Positions 1 through 33,500 of a stretch of DNA of 64,000 bases are shown piece by piece; within the stretch, counting starts at the first letter, position 1; each line of letters begins with the position of its first letter. A program made the translations under genes and the position numbers. This DNA is from Ridgeia piscesae (Eukaryota; Annelida; Polychaeta; Sabellida; Siboglinidae), in NCBI GenBank assembly GCA_025642075.2, contig JAODUO010000114.1, positions 755,501-819,500 on the forward strand, given 5' to 3'. The notes beneath the pieces were generated by a model. It searched no databases and had not been told where the DNA came from. It saw only the letters and a list, made by a program, of their open reading frames with translations.

Positions 1-1615
1 CTAAACCGGCCACCACCCCAGAACCCTCCAGACATCACACCAGCTGAAGAAGTACTCCAGATAAACTGCGAAAGACCGAGTAAGGCAGAGATTGAGAAAG
101 CCATCCGTCACATGAAGAGAGGGAAAACTTCAGGCCCAGACAAAATTCCTGCCGAGGCAATCAAGGCTGACATAGAGACCTCCACAGAGATACTGCATGA
201 TCTATTCGGGAAGATATGGGAGCAAGAAGAAATACCAACTGAATGGAAAGAAGGGTACCTCGTGAAGCTCCCAAAGAAAGGAGATATGCAAGATTGTATG
301 AACTACAGAGGGATAATGCTCCTATCAGTACCAGGAACGGTCTTCAACAGAGTCATCTTGGACACACTGAAGACAGGGGTGGATGCCAAGCTCAGAGACC
401 ACCAAGCTGGCTTCCGCAAAGACAGATCATGCACCGACCAAATAGCAACCCTGCGAATCATTGTTGAACAATCCATGGAATGGGACTCATCCCTGTACAT
501 AAATTTTTGTAGACTACGAGAAGGCATTTGATAGCCTCGACAGAGATACGCTGTGGAAGCTTCTACAGCACTACGGGATATCGGATAAACTTTTATCGCT
601 GATAAGAAATAGTTACGAAGATATTGCATGCAGGGTCGTTCATGCAGGACAACTTACAGACTCCTTCATGGTGAAGACAGGAGTGAGGCAAGGATGTCTT
701 CTGTCACCATTCTTATTCCTGCTCGCCATAGACTGGATCATGAAAAAGACTACAACAAATAGAAGAAATGGGATCCAGTGGACACCTTGGAGCCAGTTGG
801 AGGACCTGGACTTTGTGGATGACCTCGCTCTCCTCTCACACAGCCATCAACAAATGCAGGAAAAAACAGAGCTGCTAAACACAGTGTCAACACAGCTAGG
901 ACTCAACATCAACAGAAGCAAGACAAGGATTATGAAAGCCAACACAAAGAACAACAACCCCATTACAATGAACGGAGAGCCACTGGAAGAGGCAGACTCA
1001 CTCACATACCTGGGCATTACAATCAACAAAAATGGAGGCACAGAGGAAGACGTCAAAGCAAGGATACAGAAAGCAAGAGTTTCATTCATCATGTTGAGAA
1101 AAATTTGGAGCGCAAAACAAATCAAAACTAACACCAAACTGAGAATATTCAATTCAAATGTCGAGGCAGTTTTACTCTATGGATCGGAGACATGGCGAAG
1201 TACACAGAAGACACTAAAAAGAATACAGACCTTCATCAACAAATGCCTGCGTAGAATCCTACACCTGAAGTGGACAGACAAGATATCCAACACTACACTC
1301 TGGAAAATGACCAAGCAACTACCCATAGAAAATGAAATAAAGAAGAGAAAATGGAGGTGGATAGGACATACACTCAGGAAACCACAAAACACCCTCACCC
1401 GTCAAGCCATCACATGAAACCCCATAGGGAAGAGGCGAGGAGGTAGGCCACGAAACACCTGGCAAAGAGACACGGAAAAAGAAACGAAGGAGATGGGATA
1501 CACCAGGAGAGAAATGGAGAGGATGGCCACGGACAGAAAACAGTGGTGTTCCTTGGTCGATGGCCTATGCTCCCAGCGAGCAAACAGGCATAAGTAAAGT
1601 AAGTATGACCGGAGA
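1..1615 (+). mobile_element. Decayed non-LTR retrotransposon (LINE), reverse transcriptase region and 3' end
   Basis: The plus strand encodes a LINE reverse transcriptase continuing in from the left edge. Visible RT motifs are SGPDKIPAEA near 130, NYRGIMLL near 302, AGFRKDRSC near 412, [11 protein letters not shown] near 676, and the catalytic box as FVDD (812-823) instead of the usual F/YADD. After it come the thumb, LLYGSETW (about 1176) and [10 protein letters not shown] (about 1356), typical of the C-terminal end of endonuclease-bearing LINEs. The copy is dead. A one-base slip in the T run at 504-508 breaks the frame, and a TGA at 1415-1417 cuts off the basic tail whose remains read on to about 1597. 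The 3' end is a short AAGT-type repeat (about 1592-1606). The exact clade cannot be set by eye. Confidence 0.88.
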
Positions 1616-1619
1616 CAGA

Positions 1620-2040
1620 CTACACTCCTCGTGAGCGATTTTATCGGCTGACTTTAAAAGAGAAGTTTTTGAAATGGATGTGCCAGGGATAGATTGAGAA
1701 GAGCTGGCCGGTACAGACGTATTCATCTGTTTTTGAGTAACAAGGGGTCCATTTGAAGGTTTCAAAAGATGGAAGTGGGGTTTAATGATGGCAGCCAATT
1801 GTAAATGTTGTTGTGTTACTTGCATTAAAATTAGGATATCGTGTGCACGCACATTCATTAACATACACACAATACCACACATATGTGCACACACATAGGC
1901 GCACATACACATGCACTCACACATGCAAACACACACTGTAGCTCGATCATAGTGAAGATTCATATTTATTGCACTGAATTAAAACATTATCATTTATATT
2001 AGTAGTTCCACTTCTACTGACTATGCAGGACACTCACTGC
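1620..2040. other. Intergenic stretch, no gene seen
   Basis: No coding signal. It has a CA-rich patch (about 1850-1935) and AT-rich sequence. Confidence 0.6.
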
Positions 2041-2720
2041 TCCTAGGGCTTTTGCATACCTCAATCAAATCCTTCTTTTGCATTAGCTACCTAGCTGAAA
2101 CAGGGTGCTTTGCAAATAATAAAAACTAACAATTATTATTAAAAGTTATTAATGATTTCAAACCAATGTTAATATAATGGATTAATATTATGCAGTGAAA
2201 TTTAGTGACATAAATATAGCTTTAGTGTTTTCCTTTATGCAACGTTTTGCATGAGTATTGCAAAATACCAGTCAGGTAAACAAATTATCACACTTGTCCC
2301 CATCACCCTGTCCCCATCACCACTTGTTTCTAACATCGTATACCCTTCCCATAAATAATTCTATTGTGCAACACCACCCAGTAAACTCATGGCTCCTGGC
2401 ACTTTTGCATACCTTCCTCAATCAAATCCTTCTTTTGCATTAGGTAGCCAATTGAAACAGAATGATTTGCGTATAATAAAAACTAACAATTATTATTAAA
2501 AGTTATTAAAGATTTCAAAGCAATGTTAGTATAATGGAATAAAGATTATGCAGTGGGATAGAGTGAAATGTAGCTTTTGTATTTCTCTTAATACAATAGT
2601 TTATATGTGTATTGCAACATACCAGTGTGGTAGTAAACAAATTGACATATTTGTTCCCACCACTGCTTGTTTCTAACATATACCCTTCCCATCATGTTTC
2701 CAACAAATTATTCATGATAT
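2041..2720 (+). repeat. Two-copy direct duplication, offset about 357 bp
   Basis: Two AT-rich blocks lie side by side in the same orientation. The anchor TCAATCAAATCCTTCTTTTG starts at 2061 and again at 2418. Similarity continues through an AATAAAAACTAACAATTATT stretch and a TTCTAACAT...TATACCCTTCCCAT stretch in both. The copies differ by many substitutions and small indels, so the duplication is old. No coding content. Confidence 0.8.
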
Positions 2721-3190
2721 CATAATATATATATATATGTTATTAATTGGTATAACTGGTATAATTGGTATAACTGATTCAGTCCTTCCTATGTTTAAAT
2801 ACACAACAATATAGCTGGTACACATTTTAAACTTCATTTGTTCAAAATATCATTACCCACTGTATTGTAGTATATAAAACTACCAGTCAATTGTATATTC
2901 CAATATCTTTGCCGGGCTAGAGTTTTAATGAACCTCAATCTTTTAAATTTAATTTGTCTTATTAATGATATAAAATAGCAGTTTATGAAAAACAGGTTGG
3001 AGCAGTCTACATTTATATGTTGTCTTAATATGATTTTATTGCATACGTGGGGGGGTAGTCAATTATTATGATTCTGAGATTGTGGTTGGTTGAACAGGTC
3101 AGCCAGTGGTGCAAATGCATTTGTTTGAGCCATCCTAAGAATTTTGGAGGTTATATATATATATATCTACAACTGTGACCAATGAAACAG
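2721..3190. other. AT-rich intergenic DNA
   Basis: Contains short (AT)n runs near 2724 and 3154 and several TGGTATAA repeats near 2745-2770. No gene seen. Confidence 0.5.
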
Positions 3191-3324
3191 TGGAGAGACG
3201 AACTAGACAACTACTGGAAGGGTACCATCTGGCAGAGGATAGCGCAAGATAGGCAGATGTGGAAGCAGCATGCTGACGCCTTCGCCCAACCACGAGACAC
3301 TGTGTCTGCACAATGATGATGATG
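3191..3324 (+). mobile_element. 5'-truncated LINE 3' stub
   Basis: The plus strand reads WRDELDNYWKGTIWQRIAQD, then a short basic/aromatic tail, and a stop at 3312 inside a (TGA)n tail. This is the usual C-terminal end and simple-repeat tail of an endonuclease-type LINE. Only about 130 bp remain. It lies about 300 bp downstream of the arylsulfatase gene 1 stop codon, on the opposite strand. Confidence 0.7.
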
Positions 3325-3618
3325 AACAACTGTGTTATTATAAAAAAAACAGTCGCATGGAATGTTGAATATGAAGACTACTGGGAGTCGGACTACATCA
3401 GAGAACAGTCATTTAAACATCATCAGCCATTTAAAAATGTAAAAGGTAAGCTCTCAAACAGAAGCTATTGTATAGTGCAGTATCCGTTCATTAAGACTGT
3501 TCAAGGCGCTTTATATTTCTTACTCACTGACAGATTTGTACCTTCTTAAATTATCTGGGAAGCATTCAACCACGCTGCAATTAATGTTCAACAACCCTCT
3601 ATCATCTGTGCCCCAAGT

Positions 3619-23838
<20,220 letters not shown>

Positions 23839-24754
23839 GTCGCCAAAGTCAGCGTAAAATAAAACGACACGTCCAGTCGCATCCACTGGAGCGAATCGAT
23901 GCGGTCCAACGCCCCTATGTTGTTCTGGGTTGCGAAATGATCACCAGAGGGGGACACCATAGCCGGTGATTGTTTTTTCTTCTATTATATAACATAATAT
24001 TTTTTATAAACAGAACACACAAAGGGGATGATTAATTATCTAATTGTGTGAAGTCCGATTGCTTAATTGTTAAAAGGAACTGTTAGAGCTACAACCTAGG
24101 GTGATAGGCAGCCTTGGAACGAACAGGGGATTATACGTATACAATACGTACATTGGGTGGTGGTGTGGTCGGTAATTATAATTATTATACTACGCCTCCG
24201 TATAATTATTATAAATTGGATAATTTATATAAACAATTCATATGGCATAAAGGGAGGTGTATCAACCTCTCACTTACAAGGGCTGAGGCAGAGGTGCCAG
24301 ACATCAACTGCTCATGCACAAGGCAACGGGGTGAGCGATATTAATATTATTAACAACCCAGCTATTATAATACGAGGGAGGGAGGGATGGGTATATATGA
24401 AATAGGTATATATTTATTTTTCTGCTGAAAGTAATTATAAATTGTTATATTTTTCTCGCGATGTCTTACTAATTAAATAAACCACATCAGGATATATTAT
24501 ATATATAGTCTAAGTTTGCACATACGAAGCCACACGCATGTGCACTCTGACCAGATGATCGGACCAGTCCAGTGAATATGATAGGGTATAGGCCCAGTTG
24601 TCATGGATGTAATGAATATTCCTTTTCTTCGCGGAGTGGTTTTTGGTCCAATTAGTTTGGAGCGATAGTGTGACGTAAAACTACGCAACATTTAGGTTTT
24701 AATTTAGGTTACGGTTGGCAGTTGGGCGCGCCAATGCGAACGATGCAGGCGTGA

Positions 24755-24800
24755 AACTTGGTCTGCCAAGCAAACGTGGAGTGACGTCACATATATTACC
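24755..24800. promoter_or_regulatory. CRE-containing duplicated block, copy 1
   Basis: AACTTGGTCTGCCAAGCAAA then CGTGGAGTGACGTCACAT; the palindrome TGACGTCA (24782-24789) is a consensus CREB/ATF site. The same block recurs at 25006-25050. Confidence 0.6.
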
Positions 24801-25003
24801 TTACCTTACCTTACCTTACCTTACCTTACCTTACCTCACCTCACCTCACCTCACCTCACCTCCTCACCTCACCTCACCTCACCTCACCTCACCTCACCTC
24901 ACCTCTCCCTCTCCTCCTCCTCTCCTCTCCTCTCCTCTCCTCTCCTCTCCTCTCCTCTCCTCTCCTCTCCTCTCCTCTCCTCTCCTCTCCTCTCCTCTCC
25001 TCA
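24797..25003 (+). repeat. (ACCTT)n, (ACCTC)n and (CCTCT)n microsatellite
   Basis: Three related pentamer tracts in a row, about 205 bp of nearly pure pyrimidine-rich strand, between the two CRE blocks. More diffuse ACCTC/ACCTT units continue at 25047-25115. Confidence 0.95.
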
Positions 25004-25005
25004 CA

Positions 25006-25050
25006 AACTTGGTCTGCCAAGCAAACGTGGAGTGACGTCACATGTATTAC
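25006..25050. promoter_or_regulatory. CRE-containing duplicated block, copy 2
   Basis: Second copy of the block, with TGACGTCA at 25033-25040, about 1 kb upstream of the arylsulfatase gene 2 start codon. Confidence 0.6.
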
Positions 25051-26034
25051 CTTAATTACCTCACTGCACCGGCCGGCTGCATGCGCACCTCACCTCACAT
25101 TACCTCACCTTACCTTAGGACGGTTCTGATCGTAGGATCCTCTGTTCCTTTGTGATCAGCTCTTCGTTTTCAAAGTCTATTAATTAAGATTGCGTGTTGT
25201 TAGTTATTTTTAACCGGGCTTCAAAGTCATGTACAATATCCTGGGTATACCAGAATTTGTGAAACACGCACATCCGGCCCTTTGCATTTAACAGGGTTCA
25301 GAATAATAATTATAAAAATTTATGTCCTAATAAAAGTGTTATCTTTGTTAAATCGTTGTTGCAATATTATCTTGGCGGAGTGATCCCCATCGGTACGGTG
25401 TCAGTTGTAAATAATTTTATTGTGTATCGATATAATATAATTAGTATAGTGATTGGGCAATGATTGGTAATTATAATGTTAAGAGTTCTAGATATTGCTT
25501 AGCATTGGGGCTAGCATGCTTGCTGTATACCGTCGTGTATATGTATTGATTATCTATTATGGTCAATTTGATTTATCTAAATGGAATAAAACAATTTAAA
25601 TGTCACTAAGTTGGCCTATTTCAATCATCACTTGTCTTGCGTTGCTGCTTTAATTGTATTAGGATCGAGGTTGTATATGACAGCACTTGGGCACATAGTG
25701 TTAATTATACTTCGTCAACACCATGCTTACGTGAACAATGTAATATTGCAGTCAATCTAATTGTTGTGAATTAAAGACCAGTTATAACTCCGGTCTCCGT
25801 TATGTTAGTAGGAGCAATGACAATGTAATGCTCGTCTCACGGCTAACGGCGTCTAAGCGAGCGTTTACGGTCAGACTAAAATTTGACACTGACACTGTTT
25901 TCCTTCGTCGCTCAGTTTGGTTGGTGGGTGGATAGATAAGTTATCAAAGTAGATCATGTGCGTATTGTGTTTAGTGATGAGGCATCGTTGACTCGACTGG
26001 CAATAGCGTGAAGGTAAAGCAGTTTCGAACGGTC

Positions 26035-27502
26035 ATGCCGCTGTTTCGACACAACTATTCTCCGACTCCGAGTTGTTTAACGTTTGCAGTATTTTTGCAA
26101 ATTATCGCGGTCGGGGGTGAAGCTGGCGCCTTCAAGCAGCCCCACATCCTGTTTATCGTGGCAGACGATTTTGGCTGGAACGATGTCGGCTACCACGGCT
26201 CAGAGATACACACTCCGGCGCTTGACCGCCTAGCAGCGGACGGAGTCAAGCTGGACAGTTATTACGTCCAACCAATCTGTTCTCCGACCCGCAGTCAACT
26301 GCTCACGGGCAGGTACCAGGTACGACACTACTAGACTAGAGTAGAGACTAGAGTAACACGGTCACGGTCACGGACGATACTGTTTAGGCACTTCAAAAAA
26401 ATTTAAGACGTCAAAATTGCGCATAATTTGTGTATATCTCTTATAATGGTAAAATGAGCTAATTTGTGTGTTTTTTGTTGATAAATATTTGAATAAAAGT
26501 GACTTTAAAATGGCATAACTTTTAAATTGTTATTTATATAACTATTAAAATACTGTTTACAGTATTTTGAAATACATTGAATGGAGTAATATATTTTCAA
26601 TATTGATGTTTTTTCATACTAATTAATTCAGTTAATTAGCTAATATTAGTTAACATTCTAATTAAGACCAGCAGAGTCCATAAATATGAAGATATTTAAT
26701 TATTTATACATATTATGCAGTGTGCAACCTCGACAGACAGAGACTTTTTGTAAAATGCCACAATGTCCATGAATATGTTTATATTATATAAACATGAAAT
26801 TTGTAAAACCACCTTACTTTTATGGTTAGAGATATAAATAAAACAGTTATGTAATGTTAATAATAAACTAATTAATAAATGAATATGTAATATAATATGC
26901 TTTGTAATAAGTTCGTATAGACATACACATGAATAAAAGTCTGTAATGGCCATAATTATTAAGACATTCCCACATTAATTAAGGTAGTAAATATACATTA
27001 GCCAGTAATTTCATATTAACACTAATTTAATTAATAAATTAATATTGGCTGATGTGATGATCAACCATCAATAAATACATGTCATTACAGCATAAATAAT
27101 AACTTTAATAATAAATATTAACTAAATAGCAAACTCCACAGATCAACGCATGACAATGAAGCACAATTGTTATACTTCACTTGTTTATGGGTGACCATGT
27201 GGTTACAGGTTGGACAAATGCTGCAGGCTCAGTAGAGGCTAATAATACATTTTTACCATTCAAGGGTGTGTGTGACTGTGTGTATGTGCGCGCTGCATGC
27301 GTATATGCATGCATTTACATGCAGGTGGCGTGTGTAGGCGTGCGGGTTGATATGTTGTGTGTGCGTGTGTTTGAGGATGGTACGTATGTGTATGCGTGTG
27401 TGTATGTGTGCCATTGTGTGGGTGCACGTGTGCGAGTGTGACGTGCATACGTGTGTGTGTGAAGGTGGTGTGTGTTGTGCATGTGGGTGTGCATATAATG
27501 TG

Positions 27503-27547
<45 letters not shown>

Positions 27548-30500
27548 GTGTGTTGTGTGCGTATATGTGGTTGTGCATGTGGTGATGTGTAGGTGTAGCT
27601 AAATAACTTGTTGCAGTTAGGTTTGCCAGTTTGTTGTGACATAGTTTACTGCAGATTCTCTGAACCTTCAGTGGATGTCAGTGTCACAATGACCTAATTA
27701 AACCTTGAATGTGACTTGTCAGATTCACACTGGACTACAACATGGCGTGATTCGTCCAGCCCAACCAAATGGCGTGCCTCTCGATGTTCCCACAATCGCA
27801 GACATGCTTAAAAGTGCTGGCTATTCCACGCATATGGTAGGCAAGTGGCACATCGGATTTTACAAGAAGGAATACATGCCAACATATCGGGGCTTTGATA
27901 GCTTCTATGGTGAGTAGCGGTGTGCGTAGATGTTTAATATTTCCATTCATGTCAGAAATGACTGAAGTAGACAGACTTAAATGAAGTAGATAGACTTAAA
28001 TTGTTGAATTGTTCAGTTAATTTTTTTTAATTTGCATGAATTTATTACTACAGGATGTATGATGTTTTATAAAATTGAACTCTTAGAGAGGGGTAAAATT
28101 GTCATGAAACTGAATTGATCTCCCTAAGTGAGAGGCAAAATTATACATTTATACGGTAACAGTATCAATTATTGATATTTTTGGTTTTTCAGGCTATTTA
28201 TTGGGAGCCGAGCAATATTACACTCACAAGAGATGTTTTGACATTCACGAAGGCAGGACACATAAAAGATTGTGTGGCCTTGACCTTCATGAAAATGACA
28301 AGCCTGTGCTCAATGAAAGTGGAACCTATTCCACACAATTGTTCACTACGAGAGCCGAGCGTGTAGTCAAGGAACATGTAAAAAGTGGATCGAACAAGGC
28401 AAGTCTGTGCCATAAAGTCAATATAGAGTGAACAGAATTCTTACGTGACGTGTATAAACATGACTGTATATTACTAGGACGTTAGCTTTTGGGATATTTA
28501 TGTGAATATACAGGGAGTACACAGTGTTCCAGCTAGGTTTTAAAAAGGACAGGGTGCAGTTGGCAGATGGAGGATACCTTTATGCGTGAATTACAATTTT
28601 GAGGGCACATCATTGAAATATGTTTTTTAGTTTAACTCTGGTATTTAGTTAATTTTAATATGGTATTTAAAAACAGAGGGGGTCAATTAGAATTGCTTAT
28701 TTTGTTAAAGAATGAGGACTTGGCTATAGACAGTGGTGGATATTTGTATGCAAATAGTCATCGTGTATCAAGCATGGCTGACTGCTTCCCAGGAAAGTCA
28801 AGATTGTTTGTTCGATCGAACCGGTTTACCAGGGAGTACAGTGGAAAGCTTCTTGATTGTAGTCTTGAGGACTTGAATACTGCGCCATATAAGAACATAC
28901 CTGTTACATATGTGCTACTTTTACTTATTTATCACTGTTAATTCAACTAGTTATTTGGTATAACGTATATGCACTGTATTTTAACAAATTTTATTGTTTA
29001 CCTAATTAATTAGTTATTTGTTTTGAGAGTTATGGCATTATATGTACATGTACATATCGTTTAATGTTGTGACTTGTTACAGCCGTTGTTTCTCTATCTG
29101 CCACTGCAAGCAGTTCACGCCCCCCTAGAAGTGCCCCCTGAGTACGTACACAAGTATGACTTCATCAAGGATAAAGCCAGGAGAAAATATGCAGGTGGGT
29201 CAGCTGCATTGTGTTCTACATTTCATGTGGCTTTTCTTAGGCAGTCACAAAGTTCGCAAAGGCCAGACACATGTAGCATTAAGTAGTTGAGTGTTGGTGA
29301 TCGCGAGGTAATTAAATGGAAGAAATGTTGTGCCAGTGGATGACTCTCAACTCTTGCGAGAACCTGGGTTTGAATCTTGTGGTGTTGAACCTTAGTAATA
29401 ATAATATAGTTTATTTAATACAGCGCCACATTCAATTACAAAATGTTTGTGGCTCTTTACAGCATGTTCATCTTTTCATACATTTAAAATATATTGGAAT
29501 GATCCTAAAATATAAATACATATTAGCAGAATACTCATAAATACAGTAATTAAATATATTTATAATATTCTTAAATAAAAAACAAGTCTAAGTAGAATAA
29601 AATGAATTATCTCAGCTGAACTAATGTAAATAGGTATAGTAAATATATAAATAGGTTAACACAAAAGTAAGGCCAAAAATGCTGCGAGAAAAGACAGTCG
29701 ATACCTTGGTCAAGTTTGCTCGCTCAGCATAAGTTCAGTTCACATAGCTGTATAATAGACAGTGGGGGAAACTTGTCTACGAATAGTCTGCACATTAAAT
29801 GAAGTTTGAATGGCTTCCAGATAAATCTAGAAGATCGATCGAGACGGAGTAAAGCTTGAAACACAGAACAATGCTAAGATCTGGCGCTATATAGGAACCT
29901 ACATTTATAGGTATACACACGGCAGAGATACACACTGTGCTGCATGATATTTGTATAGATTGTTATGTCACCCACATAGAACAATGTAATTTTGTTTCTA
30001 TAGGCATGGTGTCATGCATGGACGAAGCTGTTGCAAACATCACAAAGACCTTTAAGAACTTTGGATTATGGGATAACACTGTTCTTATATTCTCCACAGG
30101 TGAGATGTTGTTATGTTTAGCATCTAATATTATATAATTGTTTTTGTTATGTTTAGCATCTAATATTATACAATTTTTGTTGTTATGTTATATAAAACAG
30201 GAATTTTATCAACTATTATCTCATAAAAGCATTACATTGCATCCACAATATTTATGATGCACTATTGATCTGTCTTTCACTACAGAAAAATAGTTGTATA
30301 TTTAAAACGTAATCAGCCATTTATGGAATTTTGAAAAATTTACATGTAAAAAAGATCACATTGTTGCATAATTATCCACATATTTTCTACCTAATTTCCT
30401 AATCACCTTGACCTGCTTTCCAGACAATGGAGGGCAAGTGAAGGAGGGCGGCAACAACTGGCCCCTGAGGGGGTGGAAGGGATCCCTGTGGGAGGGCGGG

Positions 30501-33500
30501 ATGAGAGGGGTGGGATTTGTCAACAGCCCTCTACTGGAAAAGAACAGTACTACTTCACAAGAGCTGCTGCACGTCTCTGATTGGTTCCCAACTCTCATGT
30601 ATCTCGCCAGAGCAAATACGACGGGCCTCAAGTTGGATGGATACAATGTGTGGCAGACAATTAGGTGAGGAAAGTAAATCGTTAACTCATATAATAATAA
30701 TTATTATTATTATTACTAGCATTTGTAGAGTGCCATATCTTGGAACTAGCCCATTTATATGTGTGTTTACAAATCAAAATAAAACATACATGGAGTCATA
30801 CAGAAGTTCAAAAGAAAAAGTTAAAAAAATGTATATCATTGAATATGTGATATTATATTTTTAAGTACGAATTATATATAATATATATATATATATATTA
30901 TATATTATGTGTATATAATATATACCAAGTAATTAAGATATATGATTTTGTTTCGAAAATAATAAGATAATTGCATAAATATAAATAGATATGGTAAATT
31001 AAAAAGTAAAACATAATTATATAATAATAATAGTAAAGAAATAAAATAAAGAAATAATAAATTTGTTATAAAAACAAATAATAATAACAATTCATAAAAT
31101 ACATGAAAAAAATGTAATAGTAAATTCATAAAGTTCTGTAAACATTCTGAAAAGTCTATGCGGAAGCACATCAGATACCTAATTAATATGTGCCAAAACT
31201 GATTGGTTAAATATACAATTATATATTTGTTAAAGGCCCTGGGTAGAGATTTGTGAACGAATAATCTTTGAACAGTAATTACTGAGTGGCTGAATGCTTT
31301 CCAGAGAAGTCAAGATGGAGTGCTAAGAATTGTGTAGGTAAGTTCTTTCACAATGCAGTTCATAGCATTCCATCTCAGCTTCTCCAGGAAGTATTCAGCT
31401 GCTCAGTAATTATTGTGTGTCCCCAGTAAGGGAAAGCCAAGTCCAAGGAAGGAGCTTCTCCACAACATTGACCCCCTGGAATGGCCCTCTGGTTCCCCCT
31501 TCCCTGGGGGTGGGTTCGACAGCCGAGTGAGGGCGGCAGTGAGAGTAGGCAGGTGGAAACTGATCACAGGGAATCCAGGTGAGTTCACACCTTTATCTGG
31601 TGACATATCAATCAACAGTCCTCAGTCTCCCACCTTTCTCTTCCTCCTTCCCGTTTATCCCCCTCTTCCCGTTTGTGGTTTTGGTCCATGCAGATAAAGT
31701 CATGACTCAAGTGATAATCCTCTCTCTATTCTGTCTTGCTTCTCCCTCCCTCTATCCCTCCCACGAGTTCACTCACATTTCCTGTTACTCCCATGTCTAT
31801 GCTGTACCAACTGGTGTGTTCCCAGTCATAAGAAATTCCCTATAGCATTTCTTTGCACTGTCCTTGTTGAGATTTATTTTGACACTGCCCCTCCATCTGT
31901 TCCCCTTCCTCATCAATGTTATACTGCTCTGGTAGCCCTCTCGTCTGTTTTGTATTTCTTTGGAAATGTGTGTCATGTGGATGTGGAAATAAAGTTATTT
32001 ATTTACTTTTGGGTAATCCTGGTAAATTGGTATTCAGTGGATAGAATTTATCCAACACATCTATAAGTTTTTCAGTGCATAGAATTTTTCTGTTTACAGC
32101 TGTACAAAATACTGTAATAGTCAAATATCATGGCAGCTTTGAAAGTAAAAAGAATGTAGTATTTTATATCAGCTGGTCTCTGTTGTGTGTCATGGGGGAA
32201 ATAAATGTATACAGTAGTGCCACCTATTTTTAAAACATTAATATTTGTCTTATTGTATACATATATCTTGTTGTCTTTTAAATTGTAATATGATGTGAAG
32301 CGCCACGAACGATTATGGATGTGGCGCTATACCAAATAAATATATTATTATTATTATTATTGAGTGGAACATGTACTAATGCATACTAAGACAATGGTGG
32401 ATATCAGAACTGGGCAGCATGATGGGTTACATGTTGGCAGCTATGTCACATCCGCTGATTTCAGTGGGGATTGGTTAAGGTTTGGGGAAGTTTTTTTTGC
32501 ATTGCTGATTATTTTCTGGCGCATCTGCGATTGCTGAACTATGTCCACCGATGGTCGGATACCAAACTATATACTGTATATGGGGGCCCCCAGGATCAGC
32601 AACACAGACAACTGCAAGCGTGATGTCAAAGCAAAGGTGCCAGCTCCTAGGTGTTATTTTCCACTTAATATTACGTTCCTATGACTACAACATGCATGTT
32701 GAAGGTTTACTGCCTGCCAGTTTGTGCTTAATGACTTTATTAAGCTCAGAACAATGTACACGATTTGAAAGATTCCACCTGCAACACGTTCAAATGATAA
32801 ACTAAACATCCCGTGTCATCCATGAACACTCCAGACTTCCCCTTACAAGTTACTGCTCGGCCAATTCTGGGCAGAGGAGCTGGCACCCTCCCTTTAAGAT
32901 GGCTAGATCAATACAAACAGTTGGGAGACACAGTCTGATGGTGGCAGTCATTGGATGTCAAACATTCAAACCGACATGAGGAGTATAAGGTCCACCAGGG
33001 GATACAAAAGAAGAAAACATCTGGCTGAGACCCATTGAAAACAGAAATCTGCCAATCTTCTCAACCAAGTCTCTATGCCTGCCACAAATGCAATAGAGAC
33101 TGCACTGCCAGTGTGGCACTTTTATGTCACTCCAGGCGATGCACTACATAGTGATATTAACAATTACGGCACAAAACACTGTCTTATAAGACAGTTTTTA
33201 TTTGACCCAATCGATAGATGATTTGAAGTAATGCAAAACACTGCATCTTTTCTGAACTATGCACACTTGTGTGATCACTGCTAACAGGGGTGTTGCTTTC
33301 ATTTTTAGGCCCAGGAACATGGGTTCCTCCTCCAGATAAAAGAGACACAACATTACACTTCAAGCGGACTGAACACACGCACACAGATAACACACTCAGA
33401 TTCATTCCGAGATACAAAGAGAAACGTTCAGACACACAGAATGTGTGGCTATTTGACATAATGAAGGATCCCTTGGAGAAGGACGATCTCTCACAGAAAT

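Larger units (their letters stand above)
23839..26034. promoter_or_regulatory. Shared upstream region of the divergent arylsulfatase genes
   Basis: About 2.2 kb between the two divergent ATG codons, with no coding signal; it must hold both promoters and 5' UTRs. It contains a duplicated block around a cyclic-AMP-response-type palindrome and pyrimidine-rich pentamer repeats. No TATA box or transcription start can be fixed by eye. Confidence 0.6.

Noticed and set aside
3313..3549. 78-codon frame after the LINE stub
   Set aside because: Overlaps the LINE (TGA)n tail, no recognisable domain, no splice context.
24715..25035. Serine/leucine/proline-rich open frame upstream of arylsulfatase gene 2
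   Set aside because: Translation of pentamer microsatellites.
26008..26034. Upstream GTG start for arylsulfatase gene 2
   Set aside because: Non-AUG; the ATG at 26035 leads straight into a good signal peptide. The same reasoning rejects the GTG at 23886 for gene 1.
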